Source: Telluria beijingensis (GTDB lineage Bacteria > Pseudomonadota > Gammaproteobacteria > Burkholderiales > Burkholderiaceae_D). Taken from it: 64,000 bases of DNA. The stretch lies in contig NZ_CP132480.1 of NCBI RefSeq assembly GCF_030770395.1, positions 1,351,335-1,415,334 of the forward strand, written 5' to 3'. The position numbers and the translations under genes were made by a program. Shown here in pieces: positions 49,727-60,400 of this stretch. The first letter of the stretch is position 1, and each line of letters opens with the position of its first letter. The notes below the pieces were generated by a model that searched no databases, had not been told where the DNA came from, and worked only from the letters and a program-made list of their open reading frames with translations.

Positions 49727-52471
49727 ATGATCATTGATAAGGTTATCCGGGGTATCGGTGGTCTGACCGACACGAACCGTGCCATACGGTTGCGCGTAGC
49801 GACCGCCGATGGCGTTGTCGACGACTTGCTGCTGGTGAAGTATGTGAGCGGCATTGAATCGATCTGTGGTGGAATCGAATACACATTGCATTGTGTCGCC
49901 TTGCAAGCTGGCATGGAGCTCAAACAATTCATTGCCAACCCGGTCGAGCTTCAATTCGTGACCGACTCGGGCAAGCTGCGGACCGTATGCGGCATCGTGG
50001 CAGGAGCGAGCGAAGGTCAAAGCGATGGTGGGCTGGCGACTTACCAGTTGATTGTTCGCGATGCGTTGTCGCTGCTCGAACAAACCTGCAATACGAGGGT
50101 GTTCCGGCAACGCAGCGAAATCGATATCACTGAGACCATATTACGCGAATGGCGGCACGCGAATCCTGTCGTGGCGGCGGCGTTTCGCGTCGAAATGAGA
50201 GGGCTGAAGCAGTATCCGTCCCGTGAGTTCACGATGCAGTACAACGAATCCAATGCCGCTTTTCTGCGTCGATTGTGGAAACGTCGCGGCATCGCCTGGT
50301 TCATCAAGGCGGGCGCGTCGAATGAACGTGGGCGCGGCGACATTCCAATTCACACGCTGGTCCTCTTCGATAATCCGAACGCGCTGGAGCAGAATCCGGC
50401 CGGTGCGGCGCGCTACCACCGCGACGACGGCACCGAGCAACGCGACAGCATCACCGCCTGGCACGCCGTACGCAGCCTGACGGCTGGACGAATCAATCGC
50501 CATAGTTGGGACTATGCCCAGACATGGTTGATGACTGGCGAAGAAACGAGTCTTGCCGATCAGGGAAGGCAGGGTAACCGGTTCGCGGCCAGCCTGGATG
50601 ACTACCTGGTCGATTCTCCCCATGCCGCCGACAATGGCGACGATTACCGCAGCCTTGCCGTCCTGCGCATGCAGCGCAAGGAGTATGAAGCCAAGTGTTT
50701 CCAGGGGGAGAGCGGCGACCGCGATATGCGTGTCGGGCAGTGGCGGCGCATAAACGGACATCCAGAAATCGATAGGCATCCGGTGGAACAGCGCGACTTC
50801 GTGTGCACCGAGTTGCGGGTGGAAGCCGAGAACAATCTGCCCACGACACTCGACGAGAAAGCGGGGCGCCTGTTCGCCATGAACCGGTGGAGCGGCGACC
50901 GTGCCGCCTTGATGCAGGCCAGCGCTGAACGAGGCGTGCGCTATACGAACCGCTTTACCTGCGTGAGGCGCGGCATCGCGATCGTGCCGGCCTATGACCC
51001 ACGCCTCGACCTGCCCCGCACCGAAGTGCAGACCGCCATCGTGGTGGGGCCTTCGAACCAGGAAATCTACTGCGACAAACTAGGGCGAGTCAAAGTTTGC
51101 TTCCCCGCTTGCCGGCCGCACGACCATGAGCATGCGGATGGCGCGGGGGCCTCGGGGACCGATCGCGACTCCGCCTGGTTGCGCGTCGCTACCGGGTGGG
51201 CGGGTGACCGGTATGGCGCGATCTCGTTGCCGCGGGTCGGTGACGAGGTCGTTGTGGTGTTCACGGGTGGCGACCCGGACAAACCGCTCATCATCGGCGG
51301 CGTCCATGGCGCACGCACGGCGCCGCCTTCCTTTAGCCGCACCAGCGTTCTGCCGGGCGATTGCCATCTGTCCGGGATCGTGAGCAAGGAAGGGCAGGGT
51401 ACGCGCAACAACCAGCTTCGCCTGGACGACACGCCCGGCCAGATCAGTGCGCAACTTGGCAGTGAGCATGCATATAGCCAGCTCAATCTCGGCTTTCTCA
51501 CCCATCCCAGGTGTGATGGGTCGGCAGGACCGCGCGGCGAAGGGGCCGAACTGCGTACCGATGCCGCGTTGTCGCTGCGCGGCGGGCAAGGTGTGTTGAT
51601 CAGTGCCGATGCATCGCTGCGGGCAGCAGGGCGACAGCTCGATCGCGATGGGCTGGCCGGTCTGGCGGTGGCGCTGTCGAGCATACAGCAGCAACTGGCC
51701 GAGTTGGCGGAAACGCACGAGACCGACGCGGTGGAGGGGGAATCGCTAGCGCAATTGAAGTCGCATGTCGAACGGTGGGAGGACGGAACCAATACGGCAG
51801 GACAGTCGACAGCGGGCGGGGGAGGAAAGCCGGTGGTTGCCATCGAGGCGCCGGCCGGTGTGCTGGTGGGTAGTCAGGCAGGGGTTGCGATCGGGGCGCA
51901 GACCAATGTCGATGTTGTCAGCGTTCGGAATACGCAGGTATCTGCCGGGCGCAAATTGATGCTGCATGCTTTACAGGGCATCAGCTTGTTTGCTCATTCT
52001 CTCGGTATGAAATTGGTTGCGGCGCGTGACAAGATCGAGATCGAGGCACAGGAGGAGAACGTCGAAATTACGTCTGCGAAACGAATTGTACTAGCGGCAA
52101 CCGAAGAGATTATCCTGCAGTCACCGAAGGTGACAGTAATCTCTCAAGGTGCGCAAGTAGTAATCGGTGATGGTCGAATTACGCATCAATGCACTGGTGG
52201 ATTTTTGGTCAAAGCGGCCAAGACAGAATTTCCTGGAGCCGGAGAAGGTACATCGCTAACGATGCCCATGCCAGAAAGTGTCGTCGATCATGATCAGCGC
52301 ATTCGTATGGTCGATCTAAGTACTGGCGAACCTTTGATACATCAACGTTACCGAGTGACGCTGGAAGACGGGCAGATTATCGAAGGATTTACAAACTCAG
52401 ATGGGGAAACACAGGCTTTTAAATCTGAAATTCCTTTCGGACACTACACCGTCGAAGCGCTTTACGACTAA
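49727..52471 (+). CDS. vgrG: type VI secretion spike protein VgrG with C-terminal effector-binding extension
   Basis: VgrG forms the trimeric tip of the T6SS needle. The 914-residue product has gp27-like (about 1-370), gp5 OB-fold (about 415-520: KVCFPACRPHDHEHADG, WLRVATGWAGDRYGAISLPR) and DUF2345 (about 655-810) domains. The last 65 residues (QRYRVTLEDGQIIEGFTNSD) look like the transthyretin-type extension that in other systems binds a Tle effector. GAGGT precedes ATG 49727. The base composition turns AT-rich from about 52,000, inside the gene, matching the effector genes downstream. No adaptor gene (DUF4123 or similar) is present. Confidence 0.93.
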   Translation: MIIDKVIRGIGGLTDTNRAIRLRVATADGVVDDLLLVKYVSGIESICGGIEYTLHCVALQAGMELKQFIANPVELQFVTDSGKLRTVCGIVAGASEGQSDGGLATYQLIVRDALSLLEQTCNTRVFRQRSEIDITETILREWRHANPVVAAAFRVEMRGLKQYPSREFTMQYNESNAAFLRRLWKRRGIAWFIKAGASNERGRGDIPIHTLVLFDNPNALEQNPAGAARYHRDDGTEQRDSITAWHAVRSLTAGRINRHSWDYAQTWLMTGEETSLADQGRQGNRFAASLDDYLVDSPHAADNGDDYRSLAVLRMQRKEYEAKCFQGESGDRDMRVGQWRRINGHPEIDRHPVEQRDFVCTELRVEAENNLPTTLDEKAGRLFAMNRWSGDRAALMQASAERGVRYTNRFTCVRRGIAIVPAYDPRLDLPRTEVQTAIVVGPSNQEIYCDKLGRVKVCFPACRPHDHEHADGAGASGTDRDSAWLRVATGWAGDRYGAISLPRVGDEVVVVFTGGDPDKPLIIGGVHGARTAPPSFSRTSVLPGDCHLSGIVSKEGQGTRNNQLRLDDTPGQISAQLGSEHAYSQLNLGFLTHPRCDGSAGPRGEGAELRTDAALSLRGGQGVLISADASLRAAGRQLDRDGLAGLAVALSSIQQQLAELAETHETDAVEGESLAQLKSHVERWEDGTNTAGQSTAGGGGKPVVAIEAPAGVLVGSQAGVAIGAQTNVDVVSVRNTQVSAGRKLMLHALQGISLFAHSLGMKLVAARDKIEIEAQEENVEITSAKRIVLAATEEIILQSPKVTVISQGAQVVIGDGRITHQCTGGFLVKAAKTEFPGAGEGTSLTMPMPESVVDHDQRIRMVDLSTGEPLIHQRYRVTLEDGQIIEGFTNSDGETQAFKSEIPFGHYTVEALYD

Positions 52472-52501
52472 ATCCATCGGAAAGTACCTTAAGGAGGAGC
52501 G

Positions 52502-54223
52502 GTGGCGAAATCTCACAATCCCGCGGGATATAAATTGCCGGTAAATCCAGAGGCAAAAAAAGGAACGGTCGCGCAAGGGTTCGTTACGCCGAAGCAGGAT
52601 CGTAATCCGCAGATACAAACTATTCCACCAAAGCGAGTTATACCCATCATATTCATTCCAGGAATAATGGGGTCGAATTTACGCATGAATGCATTGCGTC
52701 AGAACCAGTTTGGCCAAGAAAATAATATTGCATGGCGACCAGATCACCTCCTGGCTACCTATCCTCTTCATGACGATACATCTTCCGAGAGACAGTTGCG
52801 TTTCGATCCTTATTCAACAGAGCTCGACACGTATGATCCGAAAACTAATATTACAGGCAACTCAGCCGAGACGTCTGACGATAGAAATAGTGATGTTGCT
52901 TTTTCAAGGCAATATGGTGGTTGGGGGAAAGCAGGAGGGCCATTGCTAAAGGATGATTTGCCCGGAGTCAAAGATGCCAAACGTAAAGAGCAAAAAGCCC
53001 GCGAACGTGGTTGGGGAGAAGTGTATTTTGATAGCTATAAGACAATCCTGTCGGAGTGTGAGATAAGACTAAACGCTGGCCTCTCGGAAAGATATATGGA
53101 TAGTTATCTGGCTAATTCCGTAGCTGCTGTTTCCCCAGAGAAGTGGCAGGTTCATCCAAGTACGCCACTAAAAAGCGTTGAGGTAAATGAAATGCGATCT
53201 GCAATAAAAGGTTGTTGGTTTCCTGTTCATGCGATGGGGTATAACTGGCTGCGAGAGAATTTCGAGTCTGGCGTAGTGATTGCGAAAAGAATTCGAGCTT
53301 TGATCTCACGTTATCAGGAACAAGGATATCAATGCGAGAAGGTAGTTTTGCTAACGCATTCAATGGGGGGATTGGTGGCGCGTGCAGTCATCCATCCTGA
53401 AATGGGAGCGCTGAACGATAAAGTACTAGGTGTCATACATGGCGTGATGCCGGCCGTAGGTGCTGCTACTGCATACAAACGTATTCGTTGCGGCTTTGAA
53501 GGTGATAACACAGCTGCAAAGATCTTAGGCGCCAGAGGATCGCATGTTACGTCCGTGCTAGCAAATTCTCAAGGTGGATTGGAGTTGCTGCCGAGTGAGG
53601 ATTACGGTAACGGATGGCTCCAGCTTAGGCAGGGAGGGAAGACCGTGAAGAGCCTACCAGAGAACGGCGACCCGTATGATGAAATATATAAGACTCAAGG
53701 AAAATGGTTTTCCTTGCTCCGCAAAGAGTGGATAAACCCGGCAGGATTGCCAAACTCTAGTTTCTTAAACACATGCGTTTTGCTGGAAAGAGCAAGACAA
53801 TTTCATCGGGACATAGCAAGAACTTACCACGATCAAAGTTACGCACATTACGGCGCAGACAATTCGGGTCCGGCCTGGCATAAGGTGGTATGGCAAATCG
53901 ATGCGGACGTGAATATAGATGATTTCGATAATCTGCTTGTCGCTAGAGACGACGAAAGAGGGAATCTATTGTTGAAGAAGCCAATTCTACAAGGGGGAAG
54001 TCCTGCAATCGCTTTCAATGCTTGCTTGCTGGGAGCTATGGATGCAGGAGACCAAACAGTCCCGGTTTTTTCAGCTGACGCACAGCTTCGAAGTGGAAAA
54101 TTCAAGGGAATATTTCGCCAAACTGGTTATGAGCATCAAGCTAGTTACAAGGATGAAAAGGTCTTGGCGTCCACGATATATAGTTTATTTAAAATTGTTG
54201 GCTCAATGAAATGGTCAAATTGA
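52502..54223 (+). CDS. T6SS lipase-type effector (alpha/beta-hydrolase, Tle4-like)
   Basis: A 573-residue alpha/beta hydrolase. The nucleophile is S287 in VVLLTHSMGGLVAR (GxSxG variant THSMG), and an oxyanion-type strand-loop PIIFIPGIMGSNLR lies at about 48-61. It has no signal peptide, as expected for VgrG-delivered cargo. I infer a phospholipase active on target-cell membranes. The Tle4 assignment rests mainly on the Tli4-like immunity gene downstream. Start is GTG 52502 with a strong AAGGAGG. The gene is markedly AT-richer than the rest of the window. It overlaps the immunity gene. Confidence 0.8.
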   Translation: MAKSHNPAGYKLPVNPEAKKGTVAQGFVTPKQDRNPQIQTIPPKRVIPIIFIPGIMGSNLRMNALRQNQFGQENNIAWRPDHLLATYPLHDDTSSERQLRFDPYSTELDTYDPKTNITGNSAETSDDRNSDVAFSRQYGGWGKAGGPLLKDDLPGVKDAKRKEQKARERGWGEVYFDSYKTILSECEIRLNAGLSERYMDSYLANSVAAVSPEKWQVHPSTPLKSVEVNEMRSAIKGCWFPVHAMGYNWLRENFESGVVIAKRIRALISRYQEQGYQCEKVVLLTHSMGGLVARAVIHPEMGALNDKVLGVIHGVMPAVGAATAYKRIRCGFEGDNTAAKILGARGSHVTSVLANSQGGLELLPSEDYGNGWLQLRQGGKTVKSLPENGDPYDEIYKTQGKWFSLLRKEWINPAGLPNSSFLNTCVLLERARQFHRDIARTYHDQSYAHYGADNSGPAWHKVVWQIDADVNIDDFDNLLVARDDERGNLLLKKPILQGGSPAIAFNACLLGAMDAGDQTVPVFSADAQLRSGKFKGIFRQTGYEHQASYKDEKVLASTIYSLFKIVGSMKWSN

Positions 54224-55626
54224 TGAGAAATTTATTTCTTAATCCACCTCTTGCGTATCCAATTATTTTTCTTGGATTTTTCTTGCTCATTGGCGGGTGT
54301 AATCGCCACGTTCGCCTTGGATCGGATGATACTATGCAAAAAACACTACCTAGAATTGAGAAATTGTTCGAAGAAACCAAGGTGATATGTTTTGGACGTA
54401 TGCTAATCCGTGTTCCAAGTGCCTCGACGGTCGTATTCGGATGGACGGAAGTGGACTCATCGATAGAATACGCGAAGGGATACTCGAAAAGAATTGATGA
54501 GCTTGTAGATAGCAGTTTAATTGAGGTTGAGAAGGAACGTATATTTATGAGGGAGAGCGATTACAAGCGACTGCCATTATACGGGTCTATACTTGATGGT
54601 GCTGTTCCTGGGCAAAAAATTGTCATCGGATCTAAAGACAGGGTAGGATATTCTGCCGAGTCGTTTATTCCCATTGAAGATGACTTGTTTGTTCAGAGTT
54701 TTGTTAGCTTGATGCCTAAAGAAGATATCGTAAGTCGGCTAAATCTGGTGGCAAGTAAATTGAGATTGCGTTCCATCCAAGAGATTCCTTCAGAGGAAGG
54801 GATATGTATAGAAGGCGGATTCGTTCCTTCTCAGTATCAGTATGAGCGTACTCGCATCGGGATTCGCTTAAAAGAGTTTCCTGATGTGCATTTATCTGTG
54901 GAAGCACATAAGAATCTGATGTATCTCCCTGAAGGGAATAGCCCTAGACTGTTAAGAGAATCAGCCTCACAACACGCTAATGCTGCAGGACTTGCACCGG
55001 TATTCGCAAGGATCGAAGTGTTGCGAGATCAGGTGCGTCAGCTATCTGCATGGAAAGGAGAGGAATTTGCTGCGCGAACCCCAAGTTATAAGAAGAGCAA
55101 ATCAGTGCATGAGTTTCGTTTTCATAGCATGGGCTCGATCGATGATCCTTTTCATCCCGAACTCGATATCAGACTTGACTCGGGCGTGGAAGGCAATGTA
55201 AAAGCCAAGGTCGAGCCAAGCATTACTGACGAAGAAGCACTGGCCCTTTGGGATAAAATCCTTCCAACCATCCGTCTGCGCCAGGCAAGCGATGCGACCT
55301 CTACTACTCTTTCTACGCCGAAAACGCCACTTGGTAGTGTCAGCAATACTGGCGAAACTTGTCCTCGGAGTGGTTGGTGGGAATGCCTGGAAACGGGACG
55401 AATGGACGCAGATAGGCATCGGCACTTTACTGAAGGTGAAGAGTTCCCGCCAGCCTTAGTCACGGGTTATGTGAGCCTATGGCGATTCCTGATAGGAGAC
55501 GCTGACCGTATCGCAGCAGTCAAATGGAAACTAGTTGAGTATGACAATGCGTTGTCTGCTACGCCAGGTTCTACGGAAGATGGCGCATTGCGAGGCGACA
55601 ACAATCCTGAGGACGAACATGCCTAA
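54211..55626 (+). CDS. T6SS immunity lipoprotein, Tli4-like
   Basis: A 471-residue lipoprotein (signal segment FLGFFLLIGGC) directed to the periplasm, where it would neutralise the lipase. Residues about 50-200 and 205-360 resemble the two Tli4 domains (KVICFGRMLIRVP, GICIEGGFVPSQYQYERTRI, RLKEFPDVHLSVEAHKNL, EFRFHSMGSIDDPFHPELDI). The last 90 residues add a piece with TCPRSGWWECLETG, unlike a simple immunity protein. Start ATG 54211 lies inside the effector gene; 54223 is the alternative. It overlaps the PAAR gene by 8 bases. AT-rich. Confidence 0.75.
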   Translation: MVKLMRNLFLNPPLAYPIIFLGFFLLIGGCNRHVRLGSDDTMQKTLPRIEKLFEETKVICFGRMLIRVPSASTVVFGWTEVDSSIEYAKGYSKRIDELVDSSLIEVEKERIFMRESDYKRLPLYGSILDGAVPGQKIVIGSKDRVGYSAESFIPIEDDLFVQSFVSLMPKEDIVSRLNLVASKLRLRSIQEIPSEEGICIEGGFVPSQYQYERTRIGIRLKEFPDVHLSVEAHKNLMYLPEGNSPRLLRESASQHANAAGLAPVFARIEVLRDQVRQLSAWKGEEFAARTPSYKKSKSVHEFRFHSMGSIDDPFHPELDIRLDSGVEGNVKAKVEPSITDEEALALWDKILPTIRLRQASDATSTTLSTPKTPLGSVSNTGETCPRSGWWECLETGRMDADRHRHFTEGEEFPPALVTGYVSLWRFLIGDADRIAAVKWKLVEYDNALSATPGSTEDGALRGDNNPEDEHA

Positions 55627-55879
55627 TATAGTCCGTCTGAATGATCCAACAAGTCACGGGGGCAAAGTGACTAGCGTCAAGGCCTTGCATTTTACCGTCG
55701 GCGGCGTCGCTGTTGCCTGTGTCGGTGATAAGTGCATATGTCCGATACATGGCCAAGGAACCATTATCGAAGGAGAGTCGCATCATACGATCGATGGAAA
55801 AGCTGTCGCTTACGACGGCCACAAGACCAGCTGTGGTGCAACGTTGACATCTACGGTGACAAACTTCATCTACAGTTGA
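55619..55879 (+). CDS. PAAR-domain T6SS tip protein
   Basis: An 86-residue PAAR protein that sharpens the VgrG tip. The motifs are NIVRLNDPTSHGGKVTS, GDKCICPIHGQGTIIEG and VAYDGHKTSCGATL, with His and Cys residues for the zinc at the apex. It has no C-terminal toxin extension. It starts inside the immunity gene (ATG 55619), so tip, effector and immunity proteins are one operon. The open frame runs upstream to 55535, but only 55619 gives the PAAR N-terminus. Confidence 0.93.
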   Translation: MPNIVRLNDPTSHGGKVTSVKALHFTVGGVAVACVGDKCICPIHGQGTIIEGESHHTIDGKAVAYDGHKTSCGATLTSTVTNFIYS

Positions 55880-55913
55880 GTAGAAGGCAGCCCACCTTGC
55901 GATGAAACGAATG

Positions 55914-55940
55914 ATAAAAAAACCGGGCGCAAGCGCCCGG
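55914..55940 (-). terminator. terminator between the PAAR gene and the efflux operon
   Basis: ACCGGGCG-CAAG-CGCCCGGT (55921-55940) makes an 8-bp stem; on the minus strand it is followed by TTTTTT, giving an intrinsic terminator for the efflux operon ending at 55966. On the plus strand there is no T-run, though the hairpin may still limit the T6SS transcript. Confidence 0.8.
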
Positions 55941-55965
55941 TAGAATCATTGCAACGCCATGGCGG

Positions 55966-57435
55966 TTATCGGGCTGCCACCGGCGTACCCGCCGCACCGG
56001 TGGCAGGTGCACCAGTCGCCGGATCAACCGGCTCCGTCCACCCACCCCCCAGCACGCGATACAACACGACCTGGTTCTGCAACCTCAGCAAATTCGCCTG
56101 CACCGACAACTGCTGCGACTGGAACAACGACCGCTGCGCGTCGAGCAAATCGAGCTGGCTCGCCGCACCGCTGCGATACCGCAGGTCCGACAGATTGAAA
56201 CGATCCGCCTCGGCCTCGGTCACCGCCGCCTGCGCGCGCAGCTGTTCGCTGAACGTCGCCTGTCCCGCCAGCGCATCCGCCACTTCGCGGAACGCGGTCT
56301 GGATCGAACGTTCGTATTCCGCCACCGCGATATCGCGCCCGGCACGTGCACTGCCCAGGGTCGCGCTGTTGCGACCATAGTCGAAGATCGGCAGGATCGC
56401 CTGCGGCGCGAAGGTCCAGCCCCAGGTACCGCTGTCGAACAGGCCCGACAGCTCGGTGCTGGCGCTGCCGGCGCTGCCGGTCAGCGTGATGCGCGGGAAG
56501 AAGTTCGCGCGCGCCGCGCCGATGTTGGCGTTGGCCGCGATCAGCTGCTGCTCGGCCGCACGGATGTCCGGACGGTTGGCCAGCAGGTCCGATGGCAGGC
56601 CGGCCGGGATGTCCGGCAGCTCCGTCTTGGCCAGCGTGGCGCCGGCGCTGACGTCGGCCGGAAGCGGGCCGCCGACCAGCAGCGTCAAGAGGTTGATGTC
56701 CTGGGCCCGCAGGCGCTGCTGCTGGGCCAGGGTCGCGCGCGCCGTCTCGACCAGCGAACGCGATTGCTGGATCTCGAGGCGCGACGCCACGCCGTTCTCG
56801 AAACGCAGCTGGAACAGCTTGTCCGATTCCAGGCGCGTGTTGAGCGTGTCTTGCGTGATGCGCAGCAGCTCTTCGTCGGCCAGCAGTTGCAGCCAGGCGC
56901 TGGCGACCGACGAGATCAGGCTGATCTGCGTGGCCTTGCGCGCCTCTTCGGTGGCCAGGTATTGCGCCAGCGACGCTTCGGACAGGTTGCGCACGCGGCC
57001 GAACAGGTCGAGCTCGAACTGCGAGACCGACAGGCCCGACTGGTAGACGCTGTTGATCGGCTCGTCTTCGCCGGTGGTCTGGCGGTTGCCGCTGATGCCC
57101 AGGCCCACGGTCGGCAGGCGGTCGGCGCGCGTGATGCGGTATTGCGCGCGGGCCTGCTCGATGTTGGCGATCGCCACCCGCAGGTCGCGGTTATTGGCCA
57201 GGGCCGCGTCGATCAGCGAGCGCAGGCGCGCATCGGCAAAGAACGACTGCCACGCGACCGTGGCCGGCGCGGCGGCCAGCACCGGGCTGCCCGACTCGGT
57301 CGCCGCCTTCGGGGTTTCGGGATAGGCGGCAGCCACCGGGGCCGCCGGACGTTCATAGTCCGGGGCCAGCGAGAGGCAGCCTGCCAGCGTCATTGCCAAC
57401 GCCAGCGGCGTCGCGAGTTTGAGGTGCTTGATCAT
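55966..57435 (-). CDS. RND efflux outer-membrane channel (OprM/NodT family)
   Basis: A 489-residue outer-membrane factor with a lipoprotein signal (LALAMTLAGCLSLAPDYERP). Two repeated OEP domains cover about residues 65-270 and 280-470 (NNRDLRVAIANIEQARAQYR, NRPDIRAAEQQLIAANANIG). It forms the trimeric channel through which the AcrAB-like pump exports drugs. Its ATG overlaps the pump gene's stop (ATGA). The C-terminal tail is Pro/Ala-rich. The gene lies opposite the T6SS module. Confidence 0.95.
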   Translation of the reverse strand: MIKHLKLATPLALAMTLAGCLSLAPDYERPAAPVAAAYPETPKAATESGSPVLAAAPATVAWQSFFADARLRSLIDAALANNRDLRVAIANIEQARAQYRITRADRLPTVGLGISGNRQTTGEDEPINSVYQSGLSVSQFELDLFGRVRNLSEASLAQYLATEEARKATQISLISSVASAWLQLLADEELLRITQDTLNTRLESDKLFQLRFENGVASRLEIQQSRSLVETARATLAQQQRLRAQDINLLTLLVGGPLPADVSAGATLAKTELPDIPAGLPSDLLANRPDIRAAEQQLIAANANIGAARANFFPRITLTGSAGSASTELSGLFDSGTWGWTFAPQAILPIFDYGRNSATLGSARAGRDIAVAEYERSIQTAFREVADALAGQATFSEQLRAQAAVTEAEADRFNLSDLRYRSGAASQLDLLDAQRSLFQSQQLSVQANLLRLQNQVVLYRVLGGGWTEPVDPATGAPATGAAGTPVAAR

Positions 57436-60400
57436 ATTTTGTTTCCTTGGTCTGCAGGCTTGTCTTGCTCGTGAGCGTAGATCTTGCGCTGGCGCTCGCT
57501 GCCCTTGAACAGGGTGCGGATCACCACGAAGAACAGCGGCACGAACAACACGCCGAACACGGTAGCCGTAATCATACCGCCCATCACGCCGGTGCCGATG
57601 GCGCGCTGCGAAGCCGCGCCGGCGCCGCCCGCGATCACCAGCGGCAGCACGCCGAGGATAAAGGCCAGCGAAGTCATGATGATCGGACGGAAGCGCAGGT
57701 GCGCCGCCTCGATCGCCGCCTCGACCGGCGACTTGCCTTGCGCCTGCAGGTCTTTCGCGAACTCGATGATCAGCACCGCGTTCTTCGCCGCCAGGCCGAT
57801 GATGGTCACCAGGCCGATCTTGAAGTACACGTCGTTCGGGAAGCCGCGCATATTGGCGGCCAGGATCGCGCCCAGGATACCCAGCGGCACCACCAGCAGC
57901 ACCGACACCGGGATCGACCAGCTTTCATACAGTGCGGCCAGGGCCAGGAAGATCGCCAGCATCGAGAACGCCATCAGGATCGACATGGTCGAGCCGGACA
58001 GCACTTCCTCGCGCGACTGGCCGGTCCATTCGAAGGCGAAGCCCGCCGGCAGCTGGCCGGCCAGGCGTTCCATCTCGGCCAGCGCATCGCCGGTCGAATA
58101 GCCAGGGGCGGCGTCGCCCGACAGGCTCATCGCCGGATAGCCGTTGTAGCGCAGGGTCTGCATCGGGCCGGTGACCCAGCGCGTGGTCGCGAACGAGGAC
58201 AGCGGCACGGCCTGGCCCTGGTTGTTGATCGCGTTCAGCTTGAGCAGATCGTCCGGCTGCATGCGCGCGCTGGCCTCGGCCTGCACCACCACGCGTTGCA
58301 GGCGGCCGGCGTTCGGGAAGTCGTTCACGTACGACGAACCGAGCGAGGTCGAGATCGCGGTATTGATTGCGGTGAAGCTCACGCCCAGGGCTTGCGCCTT
58401 GTCGCGGTCGATGTCGAGGCGCACCTGCGGCGCGTCTTCCAGGCCTTCCGGACGCACGCCGGTCAGGATCTTGCTCTGCGATGCCATGCCGAGCAGCTGG
58501 TTACGCGCGGCCAGCAGGGCATCGTGGCCGTTGCTGCCGCGATCCTGCAGGCGGAAGCTGAAGCCGGTGCCGCGACCCAGTTCCGGGATCGGCGGCGGGC
58601 TGATGGCGAAGATGAAGGCGTCGCGGATGCCGCTCACGCCGCCCATGATGCGGCCGGCCAGGCCTTGCGCATCCGAGCCTGCTTCCTTGCGCTCGCTCCA
58701 GTCCTTCAGCGGCACGAAGGCCAGCGCCATGTTCTGGCCTGAACCCGAGAACGAGAAGCCCAGGATCGAAATCATGTTGGCCACTTCGGGCTGCTTCATG
58801 GTGAAGTTCTCGACCGCGGTCATCACCTGGTTGGTGCGTTCCTGGGTCGCGCCCGGCGGCAGCTGGACGTTCAGCACGATGTAACCCTGGTCTTCGTTCG
58901 GCAGGAACGAGTTCGGCATGCGCGTGAACAGCAGCGCCACCACGCCCACCACGACGGCGAACACCACCATGCCGCGGCCGGTATGGCGCAGGATCTTGGC
59001 GACGAAGCCTTCATAGCCCTTGGCGGTGCTCGAGAACTTGCGGTTGAACCAGCCGAAGAAGCCCTTCTTCTCGTGATGGCCTTTTTCGATCGGTTTCAGC
59101 AGGTGGGCGCACAGCGCCGGGGTCAGGGTCAGCGCCAGGAAGGCCGAGAAGGCAATCGAGGACACCATCACCACCGCGAACTGGCGGTAGATGTTGCCGA
59201 CCGCGCCGCCGAAGAAGGCCAGCGGCACGAACACCGACATCAGGACCACGGTCACGCCGATGATGGCGCCGGTGATCTGGCCCATCGCCTTGCGCGTCGC
59301 TTCCAGCGGCGGCAGGCCTTCCTCGCTCATGATGCGCTCGACGTTCTCGACCACCACGATCGCATCGTCGACCACGATACCGATCACCAGCACCATGCCG
59401 AACATGGTCAGCACGTTGATCGAGTAACCCAGCGCCAGCAGGGTGGCCAGGGAGCCGAGCAGGGCGACCGGCACCACGATGGTCGGGATGACGGTATAGC
59501 GGATGTTCTGCAGGAACAGGAACATCACCAGGAACACCAGCACGATCGCTTCGACCAGGGTATGCACCACCTGCTCGATCGAGATGCTGATGAACTTCGA
59601 GCTGTCGTACGGGATGGTGTACTTGACGCCGTGCGGGAAGAACTTCGACAGTTCTTCCATGCGGGTCTTGACCAGTTCCGCGGTTTCGAGCGCGTTGCCA
59701 GTCGGGGTCAGCTGGACGCCGATGCCGCTCGACGGCTTGCCGTTCAGGCGCGCCGAAGTCTGGTAGGCCTGGCCGCCGATCTCGAGGCGCGCCACGTCCT
59801 TCAGGCGCACGGTCGAGCCGTCCGGGTTCGCGCGCAGCACGATGTTGCCGAACTGTTCGACGGTGCTCAGCTGGCCGGTCACCACCACGGTGGCGGTGAT
59901 TTCCTGGCCGGCCGCCAGCGGCAGGTCGCCGATGGTGCCGGATGCCACCTGGGCATTCTGCGACTGGATCGCGGCGTTGACGTCACCCGGCGACAGGTTC
60001 AGGCCGACCAGCTTGGCCGGATCGATCCAGACCCGCATGGCGCGCTCGGTGCCGAACAGCTGGGCGGTACCGACGCCCTTGATGCGCTGGATCTCGGGCA
60101 GCACGGAGCGCGAGGCGTAGTCGCCCAGCGCGATCGGGTCCCACTTCGGATCGTCCGACGACAGGATCGTCACCAGCAGGAAGTTGGCGCGTACCTTGTC
60201 GACGCGCACGCCCTGCTGGTTGACGGATGCCGGCAGGCGCGGGGCCGCGCGCGACAGGCGGTTCTGGACGTCAACCTGGGCCAGCTCGGGATCGGTGCCG
60301 GTCTCGAAGGTCAGGGTGATCGAGCCGGCGCCACTGGCGGTGCTGCTCGACTCCATGTAGATCAGGCCTGGAGAGCCGTTCATCTCGCGTTCGATGACGG

